From Planctellipticum variicoloris (GTDB lineage Bacteria; Planctomycetota; Planctomycetia; Planctomycetales; Planctomycetaceae), in NCBI RefSeq assembly GCF_030622045.1, contig NZ_CP130886.1, positions 5,774,001 through 5,838,000 of the forward strand: a stretch of DNA of 64,000 nt, given 5' to 3'. A program made the translations under genes and the position numbers. The notes beneath the pieces are model-generated. The model made no database searches and was not told where the DNA came from. It worked only from the letters and a program-made list of their open reading frames with translations. Every line of letters starts with the position of its first letter. The stretch's first letter is position 1. Shown here piece after piece: positions 24,534 to 34,076 of this stretch.

Positions 24534-27137
24534 GTGAATATCTCGATCCCCAAACTCTCCCTCGTCGTTCTGATTGGCGCCAGCGGCTCAGGAAAGAGCA
24601 CGTTCGCGCGTACGCACTTCCTGCCGAGCGAAGTCCTGTCGTCGGACTACTGCCGAGGGCTCGTGAGCGACGACGAGAACGATCAGGCCGCCACCAGCGA
24701 CGCCTTCGATGTCCTGCACTATGTCGCGGGCAAGCGACTGGCGCGCGGACGCCTGACCGTCGTGGACGCCACGAACGTGCAGCCCGAAGCGCGAGCGCCG
24801 CTGGTCGCACTCGCCCGCAAGTTCCACTGCCTGCCGGTGGCCATTGTGCTGAATCTTCCCGAAGAGATCTGCCAGTCGCGAAATCGGGACCGGGCGGACC
24901 GCGCCTTCGGCCCGCACGTCATCCGCCAGCAGCGGTCGCAGCTCCGCCGGGCTCTCAAGGGACTCCGGCGGGAAGGCTTCCGGCACGTCTTCGTGCTCGA
25001 CAGTCTGGCGGAGATCGACGCCGCCACCGTCCAGCGGGTTCCCCTCTGGAATGACCGATCCCACGAGCACGGACCGTTCGACATCATCGGCGACGTTCAC
25101 GGCTGCTGCGACGAGCTCGAACTGCTGCTCGCCGTACTTGGCTACGGACGGACGGATGTCTCGGACGCCGATCCGGGCTGGTCGAACGTCGGTTACTCTC
25201 ACCCCGCAGGCCGGAAGGCCGTGTTCGTCGGCGATCTCGTCGACCGCGGCCCCCGCGTGCTCGACGTCCTGCGCATCGTCCGCAGCATGGTGCAGTCCGG
25301 TTCGGCCCTGTGCGTCCCCGGCAATCACGACATGAAGCTGCTCAAGAAACTGAGCGGTCGCGACGTGCAGATTACGCACGGACTGGCCGAGACGCTCGCC
25401 GAGATCGACGCCTTGCCGGACGACGTCCGCGGACCGTTCTGCAAGTCGCTGGCGGAGTTTCTCGACGGACTCGTCAGTCACTACGTGCTCGATGACGGCA
25501 AGCTGGTCGTCGCCCACGCCGGGCTCAAGGAGTCGATGCATGGCCGCGGGTCGGGCAAGGTGCGGGACTTCGCCCTCTACGGGGAAACGACAGGAGAAAC
25601 CGACGAATTCGGACTTCCCGTCCGGCACATCTGGGCCGCGGAGTACCGCGGCGCCGCAACAGTCGTCTTCGGCCACACGCCGGTCCCCGAACCCGAGTGG
25701 CTCAATCGGACAATCAACATCGATACCGGCTGCGTCTTCGGCGGAAAGCTGACGGCGTTGCGGTATCCCGAGCGCGAACTCGTCTCCGTCCCGGCCCGGC
25801 GGACGTACTGCGAGCCCGTGCGGCCGTTCCTTTCCTTGGAGCAGCAGGCGTCCCCGCTCACCGCCCAGCAGCTTCACGATGACGTGCTCGACGCGGCCGA
25901 TGTCCTCGGCAAGCGAATCGTCTCGACCCGGCTGCAGCATAACGTCACGATCCGCGAGGAGAACGCCGTCGCCGCTCTGGAAGTCATGAGCCGATTCGCC
26001 GCCAACCCGAAGTGGCTGATCCACCTGCCGCCGACAATGTCTCCCTGCGAAACATCGATACTGCCGGGGCTGCTGGAGCACCCGTCCGAGGCGTTTGCCT
26101 ACTACCGTAACCAGGGGATTCCGCAGGTCGTCTGCGAAGCCAAGCACATGGGTTCCCGGGCGGTCGTCGTCGTCTGCCGGGACGAGGAGTCGGCCCGCGC
26201 GCGTTTCGGCGTCGTCGAGAACGAACTCGGGATCGTCTACACCCGCACTGGCCGCCGGTTCTTCAACGACCCCGACCTGGAGCGCCGCTGCCTGACGCGC
26301 ATCCGCGACGCCATGACCGCCGCAGACTTCTGGGAGAGTTTTCACACTTCGTGGGCCTGCCTCGACTGCGAACTGCTGCCGTGGTCGGCCAAGGCGCAGG
26401 AACTGCTGCGCACGCAGTACGCCGCGGTCGGCGCAGCCGGACGTGCCGCGCTGCCGCGGGTCGTCGAGACTCTCGCGACTGCCGCGCAGCGCCTGTCGGG
26501 CGAGGCCGCGGAGCGGGCCGCCGCATTGCACGAACGCTTCGTCGGCCGGCGGGAGCGGGTCGACCAGTTTATCGCCGCGTACCGGCAGTACTGCTGGCCG
26601 GTGGAGTCGCTGGATGACCTGAAGCTGGCGCCGTTTCACCTCCTGGCCACGGAAGGCAAGGTCCACACTGCACAGAATCACGTCTGGCACATGGAGACGC
26701 TGGCAAAGCTCTGCGAGCGCGATCCGCAGTTGTTGCTTGCCACGCCGTACACGCTGGTTGAAGTCACGGATCCGGCCAGCGAGGCGGCTGGCGTTGCCTG
26801 GTGGGAGAACCTGACGGCTCGAGGCGGCGAAGGGATGGTCGTCAAACCGCTCGACTTCATCGTGCGCGGCAGAAAGGGGCTGGTTCAGCCGGCCGTCAAA
26901 TGCCGCGGCCGGGAGTATCTGCGGATCATATACGGCCCGGACTACACTGCCGAAGAAAACCTGACGCGACTTCGCAGCCGCGGTCTCGGAGCCAAGCGCT
27001 CGCTGGCGCTGCGCGAGTTTGCGCTGGGCGTCGAAGCTCTCGAACGCTTCGTCCGGCACGAGCCGTTGCGCCGGGTCCACGAGTGCGTCTTCGGCGTGCT
27101 GGCTCTGGAGAGCGAGCCGGTCGATCCGCGGTTGTGA
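24534..27137 (+). CDS. pnkp: Polynucleotide kinase-phosphatase with ligase domain (Pnkp)
   Basis: An 867-residue RNA end-healing and sealing enzyme, full length for bacterial Pnkp. The GTG at 24534 (VNISIPKLSLVVL) is chosen since upstream codons cover a GC-rich palindromic spacer and are unlike the family. The kinase domain has GASGSGKST (15-23), which phosphorylates 5'-OH ends. The metallophosphatase has GDVHG (186-190), GDLVDRG (233-239) and PGNHD (262-266), which remove 2',3'-cyclic phosphates. The C-terminal adenylyltransferase has the ligase lysine K537 in EAKHMGSR and EGMVVKP later. It needs Hen1 for full ligation, and hen1 lies directly upstream. The pair repairs RNAs cut by ribotoxins. 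Confidence 0.96.
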   Translation: MNISIPKLSLVVLIGASGSGKSTFARTHFLPSEVLSSDYCRGLVSDDENDQAATSDAFDVLHYVAGKRLARGRLTVVDATNVQPEARAPLVALARKFHCLPVAIVLNLPEEICQSRNRDRADRAFGPHVIRQQRSQLRRALKGLRREGFRHVFVLDSLAEIDAATVQRVPLWNDRSHEHGPFDIIGDVHGCCDELELLLAVLGYGRTDVSDADPGWSNVGYSHPAGRKAVFVGDLVDRGPRVLDVLRIVRSMVQSGSALCVPGNHDMKLLKKLSGRDVQITHGLAETLAEIDALPDDVRGPFCKSLAEFLDGLVSHYVLDDGKLVVAHAGLKESMHGRGSGKVRDFALYGETTGETDEFGLPVRHIWAAEYRGAATVVFGHTPVPEPEWLNRTINIDTGCVFGGKLTALRYPERELVSVPARRTYCEPVRPFLSLEQQASPLTAQQLHDDVLDAADVLGKRIVSTRLQHNVTIREENAVAALEVMSRFAANPKWLIHLPPTMSPCETSILPGLLEHPSEAFAYYRNQGIPQVVCEAKHMGSRAVVVVCRDEESARARFGVVENELGIVYTRTGRRFFNDPDLERRCLTRIRDAMTAADFWESFHTSWACLDCELLPWSAKAQELLRTQYAAVGAAGRAALPRVVETLATAAQRLSGEAAERAAALHERFVGRRERVDQFIAAYRQYCWPVESLDDLKLAPFHLLATEGKVHTAQNHVWHMETLAKLCERDPQLLLATPYTLVEVTDPASEAAGVAWWENLTARGGEGMVVKPLDFIVRGRKGLVQPAVKCRGREYLRIIYGPDYTAEENLTRLRSRGLGAKRSLALREFALGVEALERFVRHEPLRRVHECVFGVLALESEPVDPRL

Positions 27138-27420
27138 ACGAGTTCGTGGTCACCCGATTGTCCAGACGGTCGACACGCGGCGGGGGCCGGCGTGGACGGC
27201 GACATCCGCGAGGTCTCTTCCATCCACCAATTCCGCCCATACCGCCGTGTTCACCCCCCGCGAAGTACGCCTGTGGTATCACCGCAACGCGGCCCGTTTC
27301 CCGAAATCACCACATGCCGCCAATCAGCAAACTCGACTTGAATCCCCCATTTTACCGTATTACCGTATCGCCTCACGAATCCAGACAGTTGGCGGGAATC
27401 ACGGCAAACGGGGGAACGCG
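27138..27420. other. Intergenic region before the haloperoxidase gene
   Basis: No gene is supported in these 283 bp. A direct 8-bp repeat (TACCGTAT twice) lies near 27355-27370. The last bases GGGGGAACGCG before 27421 provide a ribosome site. Confidence 0.4.
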
Positions 27421-28884
27421 ATGCGGATGCAGATCGAGACGGCGGGACTGGTCTTGGCAGCGATTCTGACGCTCGGCGCCGCCGCGTCCGCCGGTGACGA
27501 CCGGGGAGGGCGATCGCCCGATCCGCGGAATCGCGACTCCATTCTCGACTGGAACGCCGTCGCCTGCGAAGCGGTCGCCATCGACCACACCGGCACCTTC
27601 GGTCCCGCCGAGCAAGGGGGACCGACGCGGGCCAGCCGCGCCATGGCCATCGTTCACGCGGCCATGTACGACGCCGCCAACGCCGTCGACCCGATCGCGG
27701 AGCCCTACCTCTTTCGCGGTCGCGGCGACGATGATGCCTCGCTCGACGCCGCCGTCGCGACGGCCGCGCGCGACACCCTGGTCGCCATGTACCCCAGCCA
27801 GCAATCGCTGTTCGACCTTGCGCTCGACGGCTACCTCCAGCCGATCAAGGCCAAGAACGCCCGCAAGCGCGGCGTCGCCATCGGCCGCGCCGTTGCACGC
27901 AACATCCTGCAGCGGCGCGAAAACGACGGCGCCGACGACATGATGATGTACTACTCGACCGGCGAGCCGGGAAATCACGCCGAAGATCCGCTCAACCCCA
28001 TGCAGGGCTTCCTGTCGCCCATGTGGGGCGAGGTCACGCCGTTCGTTCTCGACCGCGGTTTCCGCTACGTCTCCCCCCTGCCCCCGGCCCTCGACAGCCC
28101 CGAATACGCCGCCGCCTTCGACGACGTCAAACGGCTCGGCGGCGACGGCATCACGACTCCGACGGAGCGGACCGAGGAGCAGACGGAAATCGGCCTGTTC
28201 TGGGCCTACGACGGCCCAAAACGGATCGGCGTGCCACCGCGGATGTACAACCAGATCGTGCGGACGATTGCGCTTCAGGAACGCAACTCGGAACTGGAAA
28301 ACGCCCGACTCTTCGCCCTGGTGAATCTGGCGATGGCCGACGCCGGCATTTATTGTTGGGATGTGAAGTACGACGACGTCCTCTGGCGCCCGGTCCTGGG
28401 AATTCGCCGGGCCGACGAGGACGACAACCCTGCCACCAGCGCCGATCCCGACTGGTCCCCCCTGGGCGCCCCCGCCAGCAACCAGAGCGGCAGCAATTTC
28501 ACGCCGCCATTTCCCGCCTATACGTCGGGGCACGCCACGTTCGGCGGCGCGGTCTTCCGGACGCTCGAACGCTTCTATCGCCGCGACAATCTGGAATTCA
28601 CGTTCGTCTCGGACGAAATGAACGGCGTAACGACCGACTGGTCGGGCCAGGTCGTCCGTCCGCTCCGCCCGCGGACTTTCCAGCGACTCAGCGACGCGGC
28701 CATTGAAAATGCCCGCAGCCGGATCTACCTGGGGGTCCACTGGCAGTTCGATGCCGACGAAGGTCTGAGGTCGGGCTACGCGATCGCCGACTACGTGTTC
28801 GAAACCGCATTGCGGACGAAACGGGGCCACGGTCATGATCATGACAGAGATCACGACCGTGATGGTGACCGCGGACGTCGTTAG
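27421..28884 (+). CDS. Vanadium-dependent haloperoxidase-like (PAP2 superfamily) protein
   Basis: A 487-residue exported protein. The ATG at 27421 has GGGGGAACG upstream and starts a signal peptide (ETAGLVLAAILTLGAAASAG). The vanadate/phosphate site of the PAP2 superfamily is present as FPAYTSGHATFGGA, later followed by RIYLGVHWQFDADEG. The N-terminal region is all-helical (ASRAMAIVHAAMYDAANAV). The C-terminus ends in a His/Asp-rich tail (GHGHDHDRDHDRDGDRG) that may bind metal. Bacterial members oxidise halides with peroxide or act as phosphatases; which applies here cannot be told. It converges on the next gene, with 3 bp between the stops. Confidence 0.88.
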   Translation: MRMQIETAGLVLAAILTLGAAASAGDDRGGRSPDPRNRDSILDWNAVACEAVAIDHTGTFGPAEQGGPTRASRAMAIVHAAMYDAANAVDPIAEPYLFRGRGDDDASLDAAVATAARDTLVAMYPSQQSLFDLALDGYLQPIKAKNARKRGVAIGRAVARNILQRRENDGADDMMMYYSTGEPGNHAEDPLNPMQGFLSPMWGEVTPFVLDRGFRYVSPLPPALDSPEYAAAFDDVKRLGGDGITTPTERTEEQTEIGLFWAYDGPKRIGVPPRMYNQIVRTIALQERNSELENARLFALVNLAMADAGIYCWDVKYDDVLWRPVLGIRRADEDDNPATSADPDWSPLGAPASNQSGSNFTPPFPAYTSGHATFGGAVFRTLERFYRRDNLEFTFVSDEMNGVTTDWSGQVVRPLRPRTFQRLSDAAIENARSRIYLGVHWQFDADEGLRSGYAIADYVFETALRTKRGHGHDHDRDHDRDGDRGRR

Positions 28885-28887
28885 CCG

Positions 28888-30346
28888 TCACTCCTCCGGC
28901 ACATCGCCGAAGCTGACGTCGTCGCCGCGACCACCATCGTCCTGGCCGTTCGTCCCGACGCCATACAACAAAAACGTCCCCCGCTCGGCATTCAGCATAT
29001 AACGAATCGGCCCTTCTCCGAACGGATCGGCCGGGATGCTCTCCAGCAGCTCCGGCACGAGCGTGTTGAGGCTGTCAGGGTACGCGCCATGCACGGACTC
29101 GTACTCGGCGAAGGCGTAACCGACGATTGTGAGTCGGGCACTGAGCTGAGCGCGGACTTCCGCCAGCAACGTCGTTTCGCCGAGTGCGAGGCCTGAGATC
29201 AGAAGCTCCATGTGGTCGGCGAAGGATTCTCCATCGTTCAGCCCAAGATCCTTCCAGAAGGACGTTTTCGCGGGAGCACGCGCCTTGATCCGTCCGCTGA
29301 TCGCGGCAAGCTCCGCACGCTGGGCCGCCAGCGTGTCTCGCCGCATGGCGGCCACGACTTTGTCGCAGTCCGCGTTGTAGCGGCGAAGCCACCCATTCGC
29401 ATCAACGTACCCGGCCAGCCAATTCGCCTCCCGCAGGAGACCCTGCGCCATATCGAGGCTGATGTAGCGCTCGCCCCGATCGAACAGGTCCACGATCGAT
29501 GGCAGCGGAGGCAGCGCCGCGAGTTTCTGCCGCTGTCGGCGTATCTGCTCCACGGTGAGCTGGCCGGAGCGCATGATCGCAAGATCGCCTGCGGCTGCTG
29601 TCATGTCCATGGCGCATGAGGTCAGCCAGCAGATCAGCGTCGGCCGTCTGCTGGAGAGACGGGCTTGCCGATGCAGCGTCTCAACATCTTGAATTGCCCC
29701 GTCGATATTCTGCTCGCCGAGACGCAACATGGCGCGCCGCCAGCGCCCGGGCAATCTCACGCAGTTCGCGATTGATGTCGACGAAGAATCCGGACAACAG
29801 CCCTCCCTGAGACGAGGCCACTCGTGGCAGATAGAACTGCGAGCGCTGACTCGCCAGCCGGCAGAGTTCCAGCGGCCGTTCGTTGGATGCCAGCCACGTA
29901 GCGACTTCGGGGAAGTCGGCGGCCTGCCAAGGTTCAGAATAGACCTTGTGAAGAGATTGTTCGACCAGTTCTCGTCGCTTCTGATCAACGATGAGACTCG
30001 GGCCCCATGACTGAAGGTAATCCCCGTCCTCATCAAGCGGAGAGATCCCCAGTTCCTCATAGAACGCCGGCCGCAATTCCCGAGAGATCAATTTCGGACC
30101 AATCGCTCCGACCAGAAACACGGCGGCGTTGTTCTCCCAGGTGACCCCCTCCGAGTAAATCGCAGCCAATGCCGCGGCATAGTCAATCGAACCATCCGGG
30201 CGCAACGGTCCGGTAATGACAGTCGTCTCCGGTCCGGGAACGAGCGGGCGCGGGCGCAACGGATAGGCGACGCAAGTCAGCGCCAGACCAACGACGACCC
30301 ACGCCCAGCGTCGAACCTTGCGCTGCGGTACGATGGGATCTGCCAT
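28888..30346 (-). pseudogene. Frameshifted tandem paralogue of the 30353-31825 gene
   Basis: Two minus-strand frames together make one protein that aligns along its length with the upstream neighbour. The first (from the ATG at 30346) reads through TGPLRPDGSIDYAAAL and LREIARALAA. The second picks up at MLRLGEQNIDGA and continues to DPFGEGPIRYMLNAERG and LLYGVGTNGQDDGG at the end. The shift lies at about 29731-29740 in a GC-alternating run (GGCGCGCC), where loss of two bases from a GCGCGCGC tract would explain it. It may be a real inactivation or a sequence error. It lies 6 bp downstream of its intact paralogue. Confidence 0.85.
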
Positions 30347-30352
30347 GTCGAC

Positions 30353-31825
30353 CTACTCCGGCACATCCCCGAAGCCGACGTCATCCCCGCCGCCGCTCTG
30401 CCGCCCCTGATCGTCCTGACCGTTCTGGCCGACGCCATACAGCAGAAACATCCCCCGTTCGGCATTCAGCACGTAATGAATCGGCCCCTCGCCGAACGGA
30501 TCGGCGGGGATCTTGTCGAGCAGGTCGGGCACAATCGCTTCGAGCTTGACTGGGTGCGCGCCATGCACGGCCTTGTACTCGGCGAGGGCGTAGCCGACGA
30601 TCGTGAGCCGCTGTTTCAGCCGCGTGCGAACGTCGGCGATCAGGGCCTGCTCGAAGGCCGGCTGCAGCAGCGCCGCGAGAGAGTCGCCAACCTGACCCGA
30701 AATCGCCGAGCGCGGGCCGATCAGTATTCGGCCCAGCAGTTCCCAGCCCGGCGTGCCGCGCACCCTGAGTTTGGCGGCCAATGCGGTCAGCTCGGTCCGC
30801 TGGTCCGCGAGCGTTTCCAGCTTCATCGCCGCCAGACTCTCGTCATAGGCCGCATTGATCCGCTGGTAAACCACGTTGGCGTTCAAACGCCCCGGATGCC
30901 AGGTCGACGGATTGAGCTGGCCGTAAACGGCGTCCAGACTGACGTACCGTTCGCCCTGATCGATGAGATCGGCCATCGCCCCGAACGGCGGCATCCCGGC
31001 CAACACGGCCCGCTGCCGCCGGGCCTGCTCCGCAGTCAGCAGCCCCGACTGAATGATCGCCCCATCGCTACGGCACGCCATCGCCTCCAGGGCAAAGGCC
31101 ACCAGTCGCGAAATGATCAGCGGGTGCTCTCCCAGCCGCCGGCTCAGTCGATGCAGCGCATTGACGTCCGCCAGCGCCCCCTCGACGTCTCCCCCGCCCA
31201 GACGCAGCGTGACGCGCGAGGACAGCATCCGGGCGACTTCGCGCATCTGCTGAACCGGCTGCAACGAAGCAATGAGCAGTGTCTCGCCCGGCGGAACGAC
31301 CAGCGGCAGATAGAATCGCGGCTGCTCGCTGGCGGCCACGCACAGCTCCAGCGGTCGTTCGTTGTCGGCCAGCCACTGGGCGAGCTCCGGATGATCGGCC
31401 GGCTGCCACGGCGCCCGATAACTCGCGTCCATCTCATCCTGAACGCGTTTCAGAACGTCGCGGTTGGCAATGTACGCCGCACCGAGCGGCTGCAGATAGT
31501 CGCCCTGGACCGGCAATGGCCCGAAACCCAGTTGCCGAAAGAACTCCAGTTGCAGCTCCGGCTCGATCACCGCCGGCCCAATCGCCTGCACCAGCAGCAC
31601 CGCCGCATTGTTCTCCGGCGTCACATCCTTCGAATGGATCTCGTTGAGGGCGGCGGCATAGTCGATTGAGCCGTCCGCCCGCAGCGGCCCGGTAATCCGC
31701 GTCGTGTCCGGGCCGGGCTTGAGCGGCCGCGGCCAGAGCAGGGCGCCGATCAGCAGAACGATCAGGCCGCCGAGAATCAGCAGCCAGCGGCGACGTTTGC
31801 GCGGAGGTTCAGCGAAGTCAGACAT
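30353..31825 (-). CDS. Membrane-anchored protein of unknown planctomycete family
   Basis: A 490-residue protein with one N-terminal span (WLLILGGLIVLLIGALLWP) and a large extracytoplasmic helical part. Repeated landmarks are TGPLRADGSIDYAAALNEIH and PENNAAVLLVQAIGP near the start. Near the end LTIVGYALAEYKAVHGAHP, then DPFGEGPIHYVLNAERGMF and LLYGVGQNGQDDQG, recall the C-terminal layout of type II pseudopilin-like proteins. No enzyme motif was seen. It heads a tandem duplication whose second copy is frameshifted. Function unknown. Confidence 0.75.
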   Translation of the reverse strand: MSDFAEPPRKRRRWLLILGGLIVLLIGALLWPRPLKPGPDTTRITGPLRADGSIDYAAALNEIHSKDVTPENNAAVLLVQAIGPAVIEPELQLEFFRQLGFGPLPVQGDYLQPLGAAYIANRDVLKRVQDEMDASYRAPWQPADHPELAQWLADNERPLELCVAASEQPRFYLPLVVPPGETLLIASLQPVQQMREVARMLSSRVTLRLGGGDVEGALADVNALHRLSRRLGEHPLIISRLVAFALEAMACRSDGAIIQSGLLTAEQARRQRAVLAGMPPFGAMADLIDQGERYVSLDAVYGQLNPSTWHPGRLNANVVYQRINAAYDESLAAMKLETLADQRTELTALAAKLRVRGTPGWELLGRILIGPRSAISGQVGDSLAALLQPAFEQALIADVRTRLKQRLTIVGYALAEYKAVHGAHPVKLEAIVPDLLDKIPADPFGEGPIHYVLNAERGMFLLYGVGQNGQDDQGRQSGGGDDVGFGDVPE

Positions 31826-31905
31826 GCAGCAGCCCGGCGTCAGAGTTTCGTGGCGGGACGGGAGTGGAGTATACGTCGCCGGGCCGAACTTGGTTCACCA
31901 CTTTT

Positions 31906-33027
31906 TTACGGACCGCGGCCTGACCCGCCTGAACTTCGCTCGGCCTGAAACGTGACGAAGCACCCGAAGTGCACGGTCTGCAGCTTGTCAATGAGCTGCC
32001 GCCCTTCCCGGGCGTATCGCCGGGGATCGAGATCCATCGCCCGACGGGCATGCGTCCGGGCTAGGTCCGCATGCTGACCATCTTCGTAGAACTGGGCCAG
32101 CAGAAAGTGGGTGTCCGCCGTCGGCGACAGCGCCAGCAGTTCCCGGTAAGCCGCTTCCGCCTCGGGCATACGGCCCGCCTTGCGCTCGGCGTAGGCAATG
32201 CCGCGCTGAGCCTGCAACCGTGTCGCCAGGCCCGCCTCGGACGCCGGCAATCCCTCCGATGCCTGCCGAGCGCGCCGGTACCAGTCCCGGGCCGCCGTCC
32301 ATTCGGAGCGGGTCTCGTGGATCGTCCCCCGCAGATTCATGACTTCAGGGTCTTCGATCGCTGCAATGCGTCGGTCGCTCAAAACGTTCAGCGCAGCGTC
32401 GGTGTCCCCGAGAATCGCCAGATCGCGGGCCCGGTCGACTCGCGCCAGTGGATCGGCCGAGTCGAGCAGCGGGACCGCTGCTCGCGATCGAAGGTCTGCG
32501 ACGGTCCGGTCCAGATCGCGTCGCAGGGCGGCGAGTGGTCGCCCCTGCCAATCCGCCGAAGGCTGCAAGGCGGCGATTCTTCCGGTCAGTTCGCTGGCTT
32601 CTCCCAGCCGAGTCTGTTCGAGCAGCTCCGTCAGGAGTTTCAGGTCGTGCCGGACCCGTGCATCGACGAAGACCGCCGGGATGACTGCCAGGATCGCCAG
32701 GGCCAGCGCAATCGCGCCGGCTCCGCGGAATCGCCGCACCACGCTCGCTGACGTCGCGTCGGCCATTCCCGCCAGCACCAGTCCGACGCCCGTGGTCGAC
32801 AGAACCGCCACGAGCAGTCGCAGCACATGGCTGCCCATGCCCGCGGCAATGACGACCAGCGCGACGGCAATGCCGAACAGCAGGCTCCCCAGCAGAAGCC
32901 GCGGCAGGCGACCTCGCAAAATATTGACCACAACCGCCGCCAACGGGACCGCTGCCAGGACGCAGACGGCGGCGACATCGAACCGGATGAAGACTGCATC
33001 AATTGCAGACTGGGCTGCCGCAATCAT
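31906..33027 (-). CDS. Membrane protein with periplasmic TPR-like repeats
   Basis: A 373-residue protein. About four membrane spans fill the first 125 residues (for example VCVLAAVPLAAVVVNIL and GAIALALAILAVIPAVF). The C-terminal 240 residues are helical with TPR-like pairs, such as ARDWYRRARQASEGLPASEA, EAEAAYRELLALSPTADTHF and ARTHARRAMDLDP. TPR domains bind partner proteins. It begins 6 bp after the stop of the upstream membrane gene, so the two are an operon. The specific role is unknown. Confidence 0.75.
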   Translation of the reverse strand: MIAAAQSAIDAVFIRFDVAAVCVLAAVPLAAVVVNILRGRLPRLLLGSLLFGIAVALVVIAAGMGSHVLRLLVAVLSTTGVGLVLAGMADATSASVVRRFRGAGAIALALAILAVIPAVFVDARVRHDLKLLTELLEQTRLGEASELTGRIAALQPSADWQGRPLAALRRDLDRTVADLRSRAAVPLLDSADPLARVDRARDLAILGDTDAALNVLSDRRIAAIEDPEVMNLRGTIHETRSEWTAARDWYRRARQASEGLPASEAGLATRLQAQRGIAYAERKAGRMPEAEAAYRELLALSPTADTHFLLAQFYEDGQHADLARTHARRAMDLDPRRYAREGRQLIDKLQTVHFGCFVTFQAERSSGGSGRGP

Positions 33028-33033
33028 CGGCGA

Positions 33034-34041
33034 CTACCTCGCAACTGCGGACGGGCCGCGCCAGATCAGACCGTCGTAGGCATAATGCAGAAACGCCACG
33101 ATGACGTTGATCAGCAGCCAGACCTCCAGAAACTCGCGATCCATTAGCCAGCCGAGGGAGCCGAGCGCCACCAGATAGAACCCCAGCGCCAGACCCCACC
33201 GCGGCGCAATCCATCCCAGCAACCCCATCGATTGCCCCTGCGCGACTGCCCGCCGCTGGACCGTCCAGCCGACGACCGCCAGGTACTCGGTCGCATGGAA
33301 CAGCGCCGACGCGGTCGCCAGCGCCAGAATCGCCGCCGGTTGCCGCAGATGAACCGCCCACAACAGACTGCCATACAGGCTCAACACGCTGAGCAGATAC
33401 AGCAGCTCTCCCGTCGATCCCGTCCGGAATCGAAGCAACCTGGGAACGACCAGTCCGACCGGAACGACCAGCGCGGCCCAGTCGACTCGCAGCAGCCACC
33501 GATCCAGCTCGGGCTGCGACCAGGTTGCGACGGCGACGCGCAGTGCGACATACACCAGGAATCCCCGCAGCGCCCACTTGTCGAGACTCTGCCCGGCTGC
33601 GACGGGAACGCGACCGACGCGCGCGTAGATTCGCGACACTCCCTGGTGTTGCGCGGCGAAGTGCCAGGCGTTCCAGATGTAGTCGATCGCCAGGAGACAG
33701 GTGAGCGTGCCGGTCGCGATCCGCACGCCGCCACAGACGAGGATCACCGCCGCGGCGATCAACAGAAACAACCCCCGCCGCTCTCGGAATCGCTCGCGAT
33801 CGAGAAACACCAGCGGCAGCGTGATCCAGCGGTGTGGCGTCGTGACGAAATAGATCTGCCAGAACTGGATGCCGGCCCGTCCTGCGAAACCTTCGCCGAA
33901 CTGCCAGAGAAAAATCAACGGCCACGCGACGTTGACGACGAACAGCAGATCGAACCACGGCGCCACCAGCCACTGCTGACGATCGGGGGTCGTCAGCAGT
34001 GGTCGGGTCGAGACGGACTCCATTTCGAGCGCCAGTGACAC
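33034..34041 (-). CDS. Polytopic membrane protein of unknown function
   Basis: A 335-residue integral membrane protein with about eight spans. Recognisable pieces are WFDLLFVVNVAWPLIFLWQF, VTTPHRWITLPLVFLDRERF and AIDYIWNAWHFAAQHQGV. The conserved TTPHRW and HFAAQHQGVSR histidines suggest a metal or heme ligand, but no family could be named. The start may be the GTG at 34041 or an ATG at 34023. Both fit, and neither has a strong ribosome site. It is co-directional with the TPR gene 6 bp downstream. Confidence 0.72.
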   Translation of the reverse strand: MSLALEMESVSTRPLLTTPDRQQWLVAPWFDLLFVVNVAWPLIFLWQFGEGFAGRAGIQFWQIYFVTTPHRWITLPLVFLDRERFRERRGLFLLIAAAVILVCGGVRIATGTLTCLLAIDYIWNAWHFAAQHQGVSRIYARVGRVPVAAGQSLDKWALRGFLVYVALRVAVATWSQPELDRWLLRVDWAALVVPVGLVVPRLLRFRTGSTGELLYLLSVLSLYGSLLWAVHLRQPAAILALATASALFHATEYLAVVGWTVQRRAVAQGQSMGLLGWIAPRWGLALGFYLVALGSLGWLMDREFLEVWLLINVIVAFLHYAYDGLIWRGPSAVAR

Positions 34042-34076
34042 GCGCTACCGTTTCTTCCTGCCGAGACCACGACGCG

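Noticed and set aside
24588-27080. An 830-codon open frame antisense to pnkp
   Set aside because: A by-product of high GC codon use; its protein has no family features while the plus strand has all Pnkp motifs.
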